Part shown: positions 24,077 through 32,673 of the stretch, one piece after another
How positions within the stretch are numbered: position 1 is the first letter of the stretch
Layout of the letters: every line of letters begins with the position of its first letter
NCBI GenBank assembly: GCA_018649885.1
Contig: JABIHA010000095.1
Span: 1-39,135 of the forward strand
DNA from: Bacteriovoracaceae bacterium
Lineage (GTDB): Bacteria; Bdellovibrionota; Bacteriovoracia; Bacteriovoracales; Bacteriovoracaceae
DNA length: 39,135 nucleotides
Direction: 5' to 3'
Notes under the pieces: model-generated
The model's database searches: none
Seen by the model: only the letters and a program-made list of their open reading frames with translations
Told to the model about the DNA's origin: nothing
Program-made: the position numbers and the translations under genes

Positions 24077-24982
24077 TTAAGACTCTTTCCTGGTTTCGCT
24101 AAGCTCAATAAATTTTTGCTTAACTACTTTCATTCTCTCTAGACCATCATTTTCTTTGTGATAAACAAAGTAAAAATCATCTGTGTGGACTTCAAACTTA
24201 CCAGAAAGTACTCCTACCTTATCTCGGTAAAAGGATCTCTCAAGTACATGGGTGGGAACAACAGCAACTCCCAGACCTTTACTGACGGCCTGTAGGATAT
24301 TTCCATGACTATTAACTACAAATCTTCGGTGGAGTTTTCTAGGTGTTGAACCAAAAACAAGACGGCACCAAAGAAAGAGAAGATAGTCATCTTCCTCAAA
24401 TAATAAAATAGGAAGACTCGATAGCTTTTCTATTGTTAGATTCTCATCCACATCAAAATTGCCATTTTTTGGATAAACAAGAGTCGTCTTCTCAGGCCCA
24501 ATATAAATTTTTTCACCGACTGAAGGAACGGCGTACTTAGGAACAACGAGACCATCGAGCTTAAGATTTTTAAAATCCTGAGTTAAACTGGCCGGAAGCC
24601 CAAGAGTAAGGCCAAGCTTTAAATCTGGGTATGTGGCCAAAAGATCTATCAGCATTGATGAAAGCCAACTCTTTCCAATTCCAGAGAGACTTCCTATTCT
24701 GACTCTCCCACGAACGCCGTGGGTATTTTCATCAATTTCATGGAGGGTATCATCTAATTTAAGAAAGAACTCTTCGGCCAACTCATAGAGTTTTTCCCCT
24801 TCATGGGTCAAAACAACCTGCTTTCCAGAGCGGGTAAACAATTTTGTACCCACTCGAGTTTCGAGGTTTTTCACACTTTGACTTATGGCACTCTGCGTTA
24901 CATGAAGCCCTTCAGCGGCCCTGGAAAAACTTCCTGCACGAGCTACTGCCAGCAATGTTTGGAGTTGTCCTGTTTCGATCAT
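24077..24982 (-). CDS. LysR-type transcriptional regulator
   Basis: The protein has 301 residues. A winged helix-turn-helix occupies about 3-62 (SFSRAAEGLHVTQSAISQSV is the recognition unit), followed by a linker helix and a periplasmic-binding-like effector domain from about 90. The ATG at 24982 is the best fit to the family N-terminus; there is no Shine-Dalgarno sequence, and a good promoter ends just upstream, so the mRNA may be leaderless. The -10 box overlaps a CTAAT/ATTAG dyad, suggesting autoregulation. It sits alone between cca and EF-G; its effector and targets are unknown. Confidence 0.9.
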   Translation of the reverse strand: MIETGQLQTLLAVARAGSFSRAAEGLHVTQSAISQSVKNLETRVGTKLFTRSGKQVVLTHEGEKLYELAEEFFLKLDDTLHEIDENTHGVRGRVRIGSLSGIGKSWLSSMLIDLLATYPDLKLGLTLGLPASLTQDFKNLKLDGLVVPKYAVPSVGEKIYIGPEKTTLVYPKNGNFDVDENLTIEKLSSLPILLFEEDDYLLFLWCRLVFGSTPRKLHRRFVVNSHGNILQAVSKGLGVAVVPTHVLERSFYRDKVGVLSGKFEVHTDDFYFVYHKENDGLERMKVVKQKFIELSETRKES

Positions 24983-24990
24983 AAGCAAAA

Positions 24991-25019
24991 CTAATACAAG
25001 TGATTAGGGCATCCGTCAA
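24991..25019 (-). promoter_or_regulatory. LysR-gene promoter with dyad, leaderless arrangement
   Basis: On the minus strand TTGACG (25014-25019), 17 bases and TATTAG (24991-24996) lie just before the ATG at 24982. The dyad CTAAT-N7-ATTAG (24991-25007) overlaps the -10 box. The upstream part lies within an 8-bp stem (AGGGCATC/GATGCCCT, 25006-25013 with 25039-25046) just downstream of the EF-G stop codon. Confidence 0.5.
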
Positions 25020-25055
25020 GAATCCTCAGGAATCTTCAGATGCCCTCGTATTACC

Positions 25056-27212
25056 TTAGTCGTCTGAAGAAAGTTTTTCTTTTCTAGCTTCCATCACTTT
25101 TCTCTGAATATCTGGACTACATGGTGAGTATTTTTCAAAGGCCATGGTGTAACCAGCTTTACCTGCAGACATGGACCTAAGCTCAGTTGAGTATCCAAAC
25201 ATCTCAGATAGTGGAACAAGTGCATTGACCACTGTGTCTCCGCCGTCATTTGTTTCACTACCTTGGATCAGACCTCTTCTTGAAGATAAATCTCCAATAA
25301 CAGAACCTTGATACTCATCTGGTGTTTCAACTTCAACATGCATCAGTGGTTCAAGAATAATTGGTGAAGCCTTACCAATGGCCTGCCTCATGGCCTGTCT
25401 TGAAGCAATTCTAAAGGCCAAGTCAGAAGAGTCAACATCATGGTGCTTACCATCTTTCAAAAAGACTTCCACATTAATCATTGGAAACGCAGCAAGAGGT
25501 CCCTTATCCATAATATCTTCAAAGCCCTTTTCACAAGCTCCGATATATTCTGTTGGAATTGATCCACCTTTAATCTGATTGGTAAATTTAAAGTTTTGAT
25601 CTTCTCTTTCTTTGTCTTCATCTTTAAGCGGACGAATAAATCCAGCAACTTGTCCAAATTGACCAGCACCACCAGTTTGTTTTTTGTGGGTGTAATCATA
25701 GCTAGCTTCTTCGGAAATAGTCTCACGGTAATTAACCTGTGGAGCACCTACTTCAACTTCTGCCTTATATTCTCTTTTCAGTCTTTCAACATAAATCTCA
25801 AGGTGCAATTCTCCCATTCCTGAAATAAGAGTTTCCCCAGATTCTTCATCTGTTCTCACATGAAAAGTTGGATCTTCTTTTAGAAATCTCTGAAGACCTT
25901 TGGCCATTTTTGCTTGTTGGTCTTTATCTTTTGCTTTAATTGATAATTCAATAACAGGAATTGGAACGTGAATTCCTTCACAAAAATAATTGATATCATC
26001 ATTTCCAACAAAGGTGTCCCCTGAGGCACAATCAACTCCTACCATTGCAATGATGTCTCCAGCACTTGCAGAGTCAATATTTTCTCTGTCATTGGAGTTC
26101 ATTCTCACAAGACGCCCTACCCTTACTTTTTTGCCAGTACGAGTATTGTAAACAGTGTCGCCCTTATTAACAGTCCCTTGATAGATTCTTGTATAGGTTA
26201 GTTGTCCAAATTGCTCATCAGTAATTTTAAAGGCCATGGCCACAAGTGGCTTGTCACTAACTGGCTCAAGAATAACTGTTTTCTCATCATCTTTATTTGT
26301 CACTGTAGGAGCTGCACATGACACTGGTGAAGGAAGGTATCTGGAGACTGCGTCAAGCAGAGTTTGAACTCCCTTATTTTTAAAAGCCGATCCCATGTAA
26401 ACTGGAACCAACTTAAGATCGTTAACACCTTTTCTTATAACTTTATGAATGACCTCTTCAGAAATTTCATTCCCTTCGAGGATATCCTCCATCATTTGAT
26501 CATCAAATTCGGAGATAACATCGAGCATATGCTCGCGCATTTCTTCAACTTTATCTTTTAATTCATCAGGACAGTCTTCAATTCTAACATTCTCACCATT
26601 GTCACCATCATAATAACTTGCCTTTCTAGTGATCAAATCAACAACGCCGCAAAAACCATCTTCTTCACCAATTGGACATTGTACTAGCACAGCATTGAGG
26701 CCTAGTTTGTCTGTAAGAGATTCAACCCCTTTAAAAGCATTGGCCCCCATTCGGTCCATTTTGTTTAAAAAGGCCAGTCTTGGAACCTTGTATCTTCTCA
26801 TCTGACGGTCAACTGTGATTGACTGAGACTGGACACCGGCCACAGAACATAGAACCAAGATGGCACCGTCAAGAACCCTGAGAGATCTCTCAACTTCAAC
26901 AGTAAAATCCACGTGTCCGGGAGTGTCTATGATATTAACCTTGATATCTTTACCGTCGCCTTCAGCGTAGGTAATACCCTGGTCGTTAGTGCCTCTCCAA
27001 AAAACTGTAGTGGCAGCTGAGGTAATTGTTATACCTTTTTCTTTTTCAAGCTCCATGTGATCCATTTTTGCGCCTGAACCACCGCCTCTGACTTCTTCAA
27101 TTTTGTGAATCATATCGCAGTAAAAAAGAATTCTTTCTGTTAAGGTCGTTTTACCAGAATCAATGTGAGCTGAGATTCCGATATTTCTTGTTTTTCCTAA
27201 TTGCTTGCTCAT
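25056..27212 (-). CDS. fusA: Elongation factor G, mitochondrial/spirochaete-like type
   Basis: The protein has 718 residues and drives ribosomal translocation with GTP. G1 is AHIDSGKTT (15-23), then [12 protein letters not shown] (switch region), DTPGHVDF and NKMDRMGA, followed by domains II-V ending in [16 protein letters not shown]. The segment between G1 and switch I (EEVRGGG, then [15 protein letters not shown]) reads like mitochondrial EFG1 and the spirochaete/planctomycete/delta-type spdEFG1, not the common EF-G I. It stands alone, without rpsL, rpsG or tuf. GGAGG lies seven bases before the ATG. The lineage assignment needs a tree. Confidence 0.95.
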   Translation of the reverse strand: MSKQLGKTRNIGISAHIDSGKTTLTERILFYCDMIHKIEEVRGGGSGAKMDHMELEKEKGITITSAATTVFWRGTNDQGITYAEGDGKDIKVNIIDTPGHVDFTVEVERSLRVLDGAILVLCSVAGVQSQSITVDRQMRRYKVPRLAFLNKMDRMGANAFKGVESLTDKLGLNAVLVQCPIGEEDGFCGVVDLITRKASYYDGDNGENVRIEDCPDELKDKVEEMREHMLDVISEFDDQMMEDILEGNEISEEVIHKVIRKGVNDLKLVPVYMGSAFKNKGVQTLLDAVSRYLPSPVSCAAPTVTNKDDEKTVILEPVSDKPLVAMAFKITDEQFGQLTYTRIYQGTVNKGDTVYNTRTGKKVRVGRLVRMNSNDRENIDSASAGDIIAMVGVDCASGDTFVGNDDINYFCEGIHVPIPVIELSIKAKDKDQQAKMAKGLQRFLKEDPTFHVRTDEESGETLISGMGELHLEIYVERLKREYKAEVEVGAPQVNYRETISEEASYDYTHKKQTGGAGQFGQVAGFIRPLKDEDKEREDQNFKFTNQIKGGSIPTEYIGACEKGFEDIMDKGPLAAFPMINVEVFLKDGKHHDVDSSDLAFRIASRQAMRQAIGKASPIILEPLMHVEVETPDEYQGSVIGDLSSRRGLIQGSETNDGGDTVVNALVPLSEMFGYSTELRSMSAGKAGYTMAFEKYSPCSPDIQRKVMEARKEKLSSDD

Positions 27213-27541
27213 TCCCTGGCCTCCTGAGGCATTAAAAAATATAGATCATTAATTTCAAATCAATTTGTGTTCTCATCAAAGATTCTTAAGTATACCCATA
27301 AGCCTTGCGAAGACACGCGGGGGACAAAAGTATCAATAAAAGATACGCGACATATTAATGGAACGATGTATAACAGTCAACAGCATAGTCTCTTACAAAC
27401 ATCACAAATTATCGACTTTACATCCTTTCTCACATACCCTAATTAGATGGTTACCCAAATTGATAACAAAATGGTCCAAAGAACCCAAAGCCAAATGCTA
27501 GCTTTGGAACATTGCAGACGACTAGGCTCAAGGATAGTTGA
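27213..27541. other. 329-base intergenic region with divergent promoters
   Basis: This stretch must hold the promoters of EF-G (minus) and of the 27542 gene (plus). A small stem GTATC/GATAC is visible near 27330. A 35-codon plus-strand frame at 27448-27555 overlaps the next gene start but has no ribosome-binding site, so I do not call it as a gene. Confidence 0.4.
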
Positions 27542-28165
27542 ATGGGAAAAATAAACGGTAGCGCAGATCTCACCAAAGAAACCCTCTACAAGGCCGTTAA
27601 GGCACTCGTTGAAAACGATAGCGAAAGTGTTCACTTGCATCAACAAAAGCTTTTCACGCTATTTAGTATCGGATTACAATATTTACTTTTTCGCAGCACC
27701 AAAGAACCTGGCGCCTATATAGTCCGTATCGAAGACGCACCTCTTGCCGAAAAATTAGCGAAAAGGGCCAAAGACCTCTCTTCAAGAAAGTTTTTCCAGG
27801 CCCTAGTTATGCCTAGAAAGCTTAGATATGGGCGATCCACCTTTCACCTAGACTTCTTTCACATGGGCACATGGGGAAGAACCTGTGAGCTTCCTAAGGC
27901 CAAAATCAAAGGTGCACTTATAGTGAAAAACACTATTATCAAGCCTATGATGGAAATTGACCCAGATGATGAAGACACACTGGTACAAGACCCCCTTCTG
28001 TTTTTTAATACAATCAGAGAGGTCTCACCCAAAACTATTATAATTGGGCATGGTGGTGAATTTCCCAGCACAGAAAAAATTCATTTTGATTTTATTCCCG
28101 ACAGTGATGAAGAAAAAGCGCTCCAGGGAGTTAAGATCAACACAAGCATCAATCTAAAAGACTAA
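27542..28165 (+). CDS. Hypothetical cytoplasmic protein
   Basis: The protein has 207 residues. AAGGA lies eight bases before the ATG. It has no signal peptide or membrane segment. It begins with a helical segment (NGSADLTKETLYKAVKALVE), continues with an alpha/beta region, and carries an acidic run MEIDPDDEDTLVQDP near 138-152. KTIIIGHGGEFPSTEKIHFDF near 163-183 suggests a Rossmann-like strand-loop. No family is recognised, and the neighbours (EF-G; an intergenic RNA candidate) give no clue. Confidence 0.68.
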   Translation: MGKINGSADLTKETLYKAVKALVENDSESVHLHQQKLFTLFSIGLQYLLFRSTKEPGAYIVRIEDAPLAEKLAKRAKDLSSRKFFQALVMPRKLRYGRSTFHLDFFHMGTWGRTCELPKAKIKGALIVKNTIIKPMMEIDPDDEDTLVQDPLLFFNTIREVSPKTIIIGHGGEFPSTEKIHFDFIPDSDEEKALQGVKINTSINLKD

Positions 28166-28336
28166 CTTTCCCTGCGCGATGCGCTATTTATTTTAGAATT
28201 TTTCCCTGGTGCCACAAAGACCTTAACCATTTTTATTAAAGTGACACTAGTGGTGCCTTTAAAGATGCTAGAATTTTTTTCAGGGTGCATCTAAAATCCC
28301 AAAATTTCAATGAGTTAGAAAGTATACAATTTGGCA

Positions 28337-28480
28337 TGGGCTTTGCTTTATAGGGGGGTGTACCGGGTTGAGGATGACTATGTAACAGTAGTCGCCTGGT
28401 CTGGGATAATTGAAAGATTGTCCGTCTTATTTGCCTACCTTACCTCAACCCACACCCGAGAATGTCCGAATGAATATTCT
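28337..28480 (+). ncRNA. Candidate structured RNA with a three-way junction
   Basis: In a 412-base gene-free gap, a long-range helix pairs GGGTGT (28356-28361) and GGGTTGAGG (28365-28373) with CCTCAACCC (28443-28451) and ACACCC (28452-28457), giving 15 bp with one 3-base bulge. Inside are two hairpins: GACTA/TAGTC (28376-28393) and GGATAAT/ATTGTCC (28404-28423, one G-U pair that only works for plus-strand RNA). A GAGAAT/ATTCTC hairpin follows. A TACAAT at 28325-28330 could start transcription. No coding gene follows on this strand, so it would be a free-standing RNA. It is not 6S, SRP, RNase P or tmRNA by their conserved motifs. Ends are approximate. Confidence 0.45.
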
Positions 28481-28577
28481 CTCTAAAACCTTCAAATACC
28501 CTACCTTTGGACAAACACTTTAAATCCCAGACCCAGGCCCTTTTGGGCGCCCATAATCCAAATCTAAATTCTAAATT

Positions 28578-29102
28578 CTAAAACGATAAATTAATGAGAT
28601 TGATATAAATTGGCATGGAAACACGGCCGTTATCTAGAGTGAAATCTAAACTCTTGCCTATTTTTTTTGATGCTATGTGGGACCAATCGAAACTATTGTG
28701 CAGCTCGCCTCCACCATAGGTATCGACTTCTACAGCACCTGCTCCCTCGTATGGACTGCTTCCACCCTCATATTCCGGTCCGTCATAATAGGGATCTTCC
28801 TTGGGGTCATCTGCTTTAGAAAAGTCGTAGTGATGTGAAAGAATAACAAAAGAACCAAAGGCCAACCCTGCCCATAGACCTATACTTGCACCTTGAGCAA
28901 CAGCAATAGGCTTGGCACCAAAGGCCAATGAGGCCACTCCTAGGAGAGCACCACCAACAGTGCCATAGGCACACATAGTTAATAGAGCTGTGGCTTTTTG
29001 AGGAATTGCATGGGCCTTAGGAACAGAAATAACCTGTATAAAAATAATTGTGAGTACACACATACAGAAATTTTTTATTGATCTAAATCGGAACTTGTCC
29101 AC
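28578..29102 (-). CDS. Secreted protein with a glycine-rich membrane hairpin
   Basis: The protein has 174 residues. A signal peptide (to about AHA, residue 32) is followed by two hydrophobic Gly/Ala-rich helices (about 38-60 and 68-88: GTVGGALLGVASLAFG and GASIGLWAGLAFGSF), like a glycine-zipper pair. A short acidic, Gly/Tyr-rich linker (PYYDGPEYEGGSSPY) and a small beta-rich tail follow. The start is GTG with GAGGG eight bases upstream and overlaps the previous gene by 20 bases, so it is the last gene of the rplS-rnhB run. No family is recognised. Confidence 0.72.
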   Translation of the reverse strand: MDKFRFRSIKNFCMCVLTIIFIQVISVPKAHAIPQKATALLTMCAYGTVGGALLGVASLAFGAKPIAVAQGASIGLWAGLAFGSFVILSHHYDFSKADDPKEDPYYDGPEYEGGSSPYEGAGAVEVDTYGGGELHNSFDWSHIASKKIGKSLDFTLDNGRVSMPIYINLINLSF

Positions 29103-29553
29103 TCTTAAATCCCTCTACACTATTAGGGCCACCTTTGGGATCACACCCAGGAGGCTTTCCCGATACTAGCTTAAATCCCACTGACAAGTTGAGTATGGCC
29201 GACAAAAGCTTTCTCGTGCTTTTAATTCTAACTTGTTGAGAAGGAGAAATCCACCTAGAAGATTTAACTTCAACACAAAAGGCAACTAGATTGCTCGCTT
29301 TTTGCCCTGACAGATAGGCCAAATCAACTTGTCCGCAGTTATAGCTTCTCAAAACCAGGGGAGATATCAAGATAGGTGTGTACAAGCGATGAAAATATCC
29401 GGACCACTGGGCCTCGAGAGTCTTACCGAGCTGACTGGCCCGTGTGCTCTTTGACGCCTTTGAAGGTTCTCCTATGGATGGGAAGAACTCCGTATTCTTT
29501 GATGGCCTCTTTATGCATTTTTGTAGGGTATCCTGCGTGTTTTTCAAGTCCAT
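29083..29553 (-). CDS. YraN (UPF0102)-like endonuclease-fold protein
   Basis: The protein is up to 156 residues. LGKTLEAQW, then GQVDLAYL, FCVEVKSS and a following RIKSTRKLLSAIL match the G..E..A, G-E-I-D-L, V-E-V-K order of UPF0102, a restriction-endonuclease-like fold of unknown substrate. Here the first acidic residue of GEID is Q, while D and ExK are kept. Position after rnhB is typical for yraN. The only ATG lies 131 bases inside rnhB in another frame, and the first 45 residues look unrelated to the family, so the true start is uncertain; no conventional start codon lies after the rnhB stop. Confidence 0.6.
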   Translation of the reverse strand: MDLKNTQDTLQKCIKRPSKNTEFFPSIGEPSKASKSTRASQLGKTLEAQWSGYFHRLYTPILISPLVLRSYNCGQVDLAYLSGQKASNLVAFCVEVKSSRWISPSQQVRIKSTRKLLSAILNLSVGFKLVSGKPPGCDPKGGPNSVEGFKSGQVPI

Positions 29554-30169
29554 ATCCAGGGTAAGTCACGGCGTAATCCGTCATCAACTTATCTCTGTAC
29601 TCTTTGGCCACTATGGAAGCAAGGGCCACTAGGGCAGATTTGCTATCTCCTTTCACTAGTGGATTAACATCAAAACTTGTGGGTCCTTCAAAGTCTGGAG
29701 CGTGGTTGCCATCTACTATCAAGCTTCCAAGTCCATGGGCATTTGTAAATTTGTATATAGATAAAAAAGATTCTCTCATGGCATATAATGAGGCCCTTAA
29801 AATATTTATGCGATCAATTTGCTCCGCATCCACTTCATAAATTGAAGTATACAGTGCTACATTGCGCGTTTTCATAACCTCGGTGACCTTCCCTACTATG
29901 GTTTGATCAATGCCTAGGTCTTTTAAAATCATTTCTCTTTTTTTTGAACTCAGCTTTTTCGAATCGGTCACTCCAAGCATTAAAAGAGTGCTGAGAATTT
30001 CTTCCAGCTCAATTTTATCAGCACCTGGTTGATAGTGAATAAAGGCACATGCTGCCACCACAGGACCAGCCAGAGGGCCTCTTCCTACTTCATCAACACC
30101 TGCAATAAAATGTGGGTGAATTCTAAACTGGGAATACTGGGATAACTCTAGGTCAAAAAAAGATTCCAT
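29423..30169 (-). CDS. rnhB: Ribonuclease HII
   Basis: The protein has 248 residues and removes RNA from RNA-DNA hybrids, including single ribonucleotides. AGVDEVGRGPLAGPVVAA supplies D26 and E27 of the active site; TDSKKLS, the aspartate in IVDGNHAP and KGDSKSALVALASI supply the rest. YPGYGLEKHAGYPTKMHKEA and PIHRRTF end the domain as in the family. It is about 40 residues longer than the E. coli enzyme, from a longer N-terminus and small insertions. It lies between rplS and the yraN-like gene, a conserved order. Confidence 0.95.
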   Translation of the reverse strand: MESFFDLELSQYSQFRIHPHFIAGVDEVGRGPLAGPVVAACAFIHYQPGADKIELEEILSTLLMLGVTDSKKLSSKKREMILKDLGIDQTIVGKVTEVMKTRNVALYTSIYEVDAEQIDRINILRASLYAMRESFLSIYKFTNAHGLGSLIVDGNHAPDFEGPTSFDVNPLVKGDSKSALVALASIVAKEYRDKLMTDYAVTYPGYGLEKHAGYPTKMHKEAIKEYGVLPIHRRTFKGVKEHTGQSAR

Positions 30170-30260
30170 TTCTACCTCAACTCATAGAAAAAGCTAAACA
30201 CTCGCGTGAGTACAAGAGGCATTAATCACCAAACTTTGCCATTATTCAAGGCCTGTGGCG

Positions 30261-30290
30261 AAAAAAAGGCCCTCAATTTCTGAGGGCCTT
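30261..30290 (-). terminator. Intrinsic terminator after rplS
   Basis: A 10-bp stem (30266-30275 with 30281-30290) with a 5-base loop, followed on the minus strand by a T-run, lies 25 bases after the rplS stop. The downstream rnhB run may rely on read-through or on a promoter between 30170 and 30260. Confidence 0.85.
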
Positions 30291-30315
30291 TCCAATCTAT
30301 AAATTTTAGTTTTTG

Positions 30316-30678
30316 TTATTTTCTGTCGTAATCAACTGCGATACGTGCTGCTTTACCTGAACGTTCTCTTAGGTAGTAATGCTTGGCCCTTCTAGTTTTA
30401 CCTTTAGAAATGACTTCAATCTTTTTTACATTTGGACTGTGGAATGGAAAAACTCTTTCAACTCCCATGCCACCTGAAATCTTTCTCACTCTAAAGTGAC
30501 CGTCTGGGCTTTTAAATTTTTTGATTGCTATACAAGTTCCTTGAAAAACTTGAATCCTGCTCTTAGCACCTTCTGTAATACGAACGTGAACAGAAACAGT
30601 ATCGCCTGATCTAAAGCTTGGTAATTTTTCAATGTCATGATTAAAATGATTCTTATCGACTAGGTCCACTAGGTTCAT
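30316..30678 (-). CDS. rplS: 50S ribosomal protein L19
   Basis: The protein has 120 residues, the usual length, from the ATG with GGGAGAG six bases upstream. [44 protein letters not shown] and [13 protein letters not shown] are the standard L19 motifs. L19 sits at the 30S-50S interface. It is preceded by 156 bases without a gene, which on the minus strand contain TTGACT about 100 bases upstream and may hold its own promoter, and it is followed by an intrinsic terminator. Confidence 0.96.
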   Translation of the reverse strand: MNLVDLVDKNHFNHDIEKLPSFRSGDTVSVHVRITEGAKSRIQVFQGTCIAIKKFKSPDGHFRVRKISGGMGVERVFPFHSPNVKKIEVISKGKTRRAKHYYLRERSGKAARIAVDYDRK

Positions 30679-30834
30679 GGAAAACTCTCCCAAAAAAAAG
30701 TATTGGAACCAGAGGCCTTGTCCTTATAGATGAAGAAAAATTTAAGTAAATCTTTCCAAGGCATTTATTCCGTAGCCTGCTTATCTATCTAGAAAAAGGT
30801 ATGAAGTCAAGCTGTTGCGCAAGATGTTAAGTAA

Positions 30835-31407
30835 TTAAAGAGATTGATTGAGACGATCTAAATAGATTGCCACTGCCGATCTAACAGAAAGATGGTTGTA
30901 GTCATTGTCTGTACTGCCGTTAATGGGATCCAAGTAGTAGCAGGCTTTTTCAAGCACTTCAGGGGCAATTCCATGACCGGTTCCAAATAATAAAAGTAAG
31001 GGTCTACTCTTTTGCCTGGCCCAATGGACGAAATGAGTCATATCTCCGCTGTGCTTTTCAAAATTAGCACCAGTCACCACTAACTCACACTGCTCACCCT
31101 CACGTTCTTCAATGGACTTTAAAACACTCTCCAAATCGAAGCAAAGCTCTACTGTTTTAAAGGCATCACTTCGATCGGGGTTATAATCTAATGACTGATC
31201 AGTATTCCAGTGGTCCATAATTTTTTGAACCAATTGATGTTGAGACACAATGGGAGTCACAATATAATAGCCTTTAACTCCAAAGGTTTTGCAGCTTCTA
31301 GCTATGTCGTGGATATCAAGGTTGGTTACTGAGGTAGTGATTAACTCGGAGCGTTTTCCAAGCACTGGGTAATGAAGAAGTCCTAAATAAACTGATGGAA
31401 AGCTCAT
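30835..31407 (-). CDS. SPOUT-type RNA methyltransferase (PF09936-like)
   Basis: The protein has 190 residues. YLGLLHYPVLGKR, VTNLDIHDIARSCKTFGVKGYYIVTP, the LLLLFGTGHGIAPEVL segment and the ending NHLSVRSAVAIYLDRL are the signature of the SAM-dependent RNA methyltransferase family that sits beside trmD in several phyla. The C-terminal loop has the SPOUT trefoil-knot character (GTGHG, then S-V-R-S-A). The exact RNA target is unknown; the link with trmD suggests tRNA. Its ATG overlaps the trmD stop (ATGA), so it is translationally coupled. Confidence 0.85.
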   Translation of the reverse strand: MSFPSVYLGLLHYPVLGKRSELITTSVTNLDIHDIARSCKTFGVKGYYIVTPIVSQHQLVQKIMDHWNTDQSLDYNPDRSDAFKTVELCFDLESVLKSIEEREGEQCELVVTGANFEKHSGDMTHFVHWARQKSRPLLLLFGTGHGIAPEVLEKACYYLDPINGSTDNDYNHLSVRSAVAIYLDRLNQSL

Positions 31408-32150
31408 AAGGATTCAGGTCCCAGAAGATCGGGCCTATGCTCTTTGGTCAGGCGCTTCATTTCTTCCAATTTATATTCTTCAATTTTTTTGTGATGCCCT
31501 TCAAGTAGAACTGGCGGTACAGGCAAATCCTCAAAAACTCGAGGCCTTGTATAGAGAGGGTGTTCAAGGAGTTTTCCTTCAAAACTTTCATTTTGAGAGG
31601 AAAGATTATTTCCCAAAACCTCTGGAAGATATCTCATAGCAGAGTCAATAATCCCCATCACTGCAAGCTCTCCCCCACTGAGGATGTAATCCCCCATGGA
31701 AATTTGCTGGTCTACAAAGCGGGCGATGAATCTTTCATCAATACCTTCATAGCGGCCACAAATAAAAACCACATCTTTTTTTGATTCACGGGAAAAATAT
31801 TCTTGTGAAAAATTGTGGGCAATTTCACTATTCCAAGACTTCCCTCTTGGAGATGGGTAAACTACGTGCAGATAATCACGGTAATTTGATGGATAGCCGC
31901 CTTTTTCCACCACTCCTTGGATCAGGGCATTTTTTAAAATATCGGCCCTCATGACCATCCCTTCTCCTCCACCATAGGGAGAAGCATCGACACCTTTATA
32001 GTTTGTGTCACTATACTCTCTCAAAGAAACAATATTTAAAGTTGGGGCCTGTGCCTTTTCGCCTCGCAGTGCCCTTCCTACAACCCCCGCCGACAAAAGC
32101 GGCTCAAAGTATTCAGGGAAAATGGTGATTATCCATATTTTTTTTTGCAC
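31404..32150 (-). CDS. trmD: tRNA (guanine37-N1)-methyltransferase TrmD
   Basis: The protein has 248 residues. It methylates G37 of tRNAs to prevent frameshifting. IITIFPEYF starts the SPOUT domain; DASPYGGGEGMVM, VFICGRYEGIDERF, GDYILSGGELA and EHPLYTRP are the conserved knot and target-site motifs. The start is GTG and overlaps the rimM stop by one base (TAGTG). The second to fourth codons are an A-run of about nine, a place where slippage could occur. Confidence 0.95.
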   Translation of the reverse strand: MQKKIWIITIFPEYFEPLLSAGVVGRALRGEKAQAPTLNIVSLREYSDTNYKGVDASPYGGGEGMVMRADILKNALIQGVVEKGGYPSNYRDYLHVVYPSPRGKSWNSEIAHNFSQEYFSRESKKDVVFICGRYEGIDERFIARFVDQQISMGDYILSGGELAVMGIIDSAMRYLPEVLGNNLSSQNESFEGKLLEHPLYTRPRVFEDLPVPPVLLEGHHKKIEEYKLEEMKRLTKEHRPDLLGPESL

Positions 32151-32662
32151 TAACAGTACTCCGGAAGCCTAATGAAGACCTTTTTATTTTTGACATCAAT
32201 TTCTGGAATAAAATAATCGGTATAGGGAAGTAAGAGCTCTTTTCCATCAATTTTCATATTAAAGATGGTTTGCATCCCGTTGTCTGAAAAGTTTTCTATC
32301 ACTCCAATTTCTTGGTGAGATTCAAAATCGTAGACCTTGGCATTAATCAAATCCACAAGATAAAATTCATCACTTGATAGATCTTCAAAATGTTCCCTGG
32401 GAATAAAAAGATCAAAAGGAAGAAGCTTTTCTAACTCTGTTCGATCGTTCATTCCCTCTAAATAGACAATTAGCTTATTGCCATATTGGGCCCTATCCAC
32501 GGTCCATTTGACAAAGTTTTGATCGTCCACCCCTCTCGAAAAGACAACGCTGCCCTTCTGGAGAGTCTTTGACTCTTTGTTGTGAAGGACCACACTAAGC
32601 CCTCCCTTTATGCCATGGGGACGATTTACCCTTGCAAGCTCAATGTAATCAGTTTCGCTCAT
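32150..32662 (-). CDS. rimM: Ribosome maturation factor RimM
   Basis: The protein has 170 residues from the ATG with AAGG six bases upstream. RVNRPHGIKGGLSV is the N-terminal RimM signature, and the C-terminal PRC-barrel part ends LLPYTDYFIPEIDVKNKKVFIRLP. RimM binds S19 and helps mature the 30S head domain. The order rimM-trmD is conserved in bacteria. The 200 bases between khpA and rimM are unusually long and hold an inverted-repeat element and a terminator, so rimM probably has its own promoter there. Confidence 0.92.
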   Translation of the reverse strand: MSETDYIELARVNRPHGIKGGLSVVLHNKESKTLQKGSVVFSRGVDDQNFVKWTVDRAQYGNKLIVYLEGMNDRTELEKLLPFDLFIPREHFEDLSSDEFYLVDLINAKVYDFESHQEIGVIENFSDNGMQTIFNMKIDGKELLLPYTDYFIPEIDVKNKKVFIRLPEYC

Positions 32663-32673
32663 AACCACCCTTA

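Noticed and set aside
27448..27555. 35-codon plus-strand frame before the 27542 gene
   Set aside because: It lacks a ribosome-binding site and a clear promoter and overlaps the start of the larger gene; it could still be tested for conservation.
27443..27646. 67-codon minus-strand frame opposite the 27542 gene
   Set aside because: It is antisense to a better-supported gene, with no initiation signals.
28393..28415. Resemblance to the TPP riboswitch word CCTGATCTGGATAAT
   Set aside because: CCTGGTCTGGGATAAT is close, but the CTGAGA motif, the GCCAGCG segment and the helix order of that riboswitch are missing, and no gene follows on the strand.
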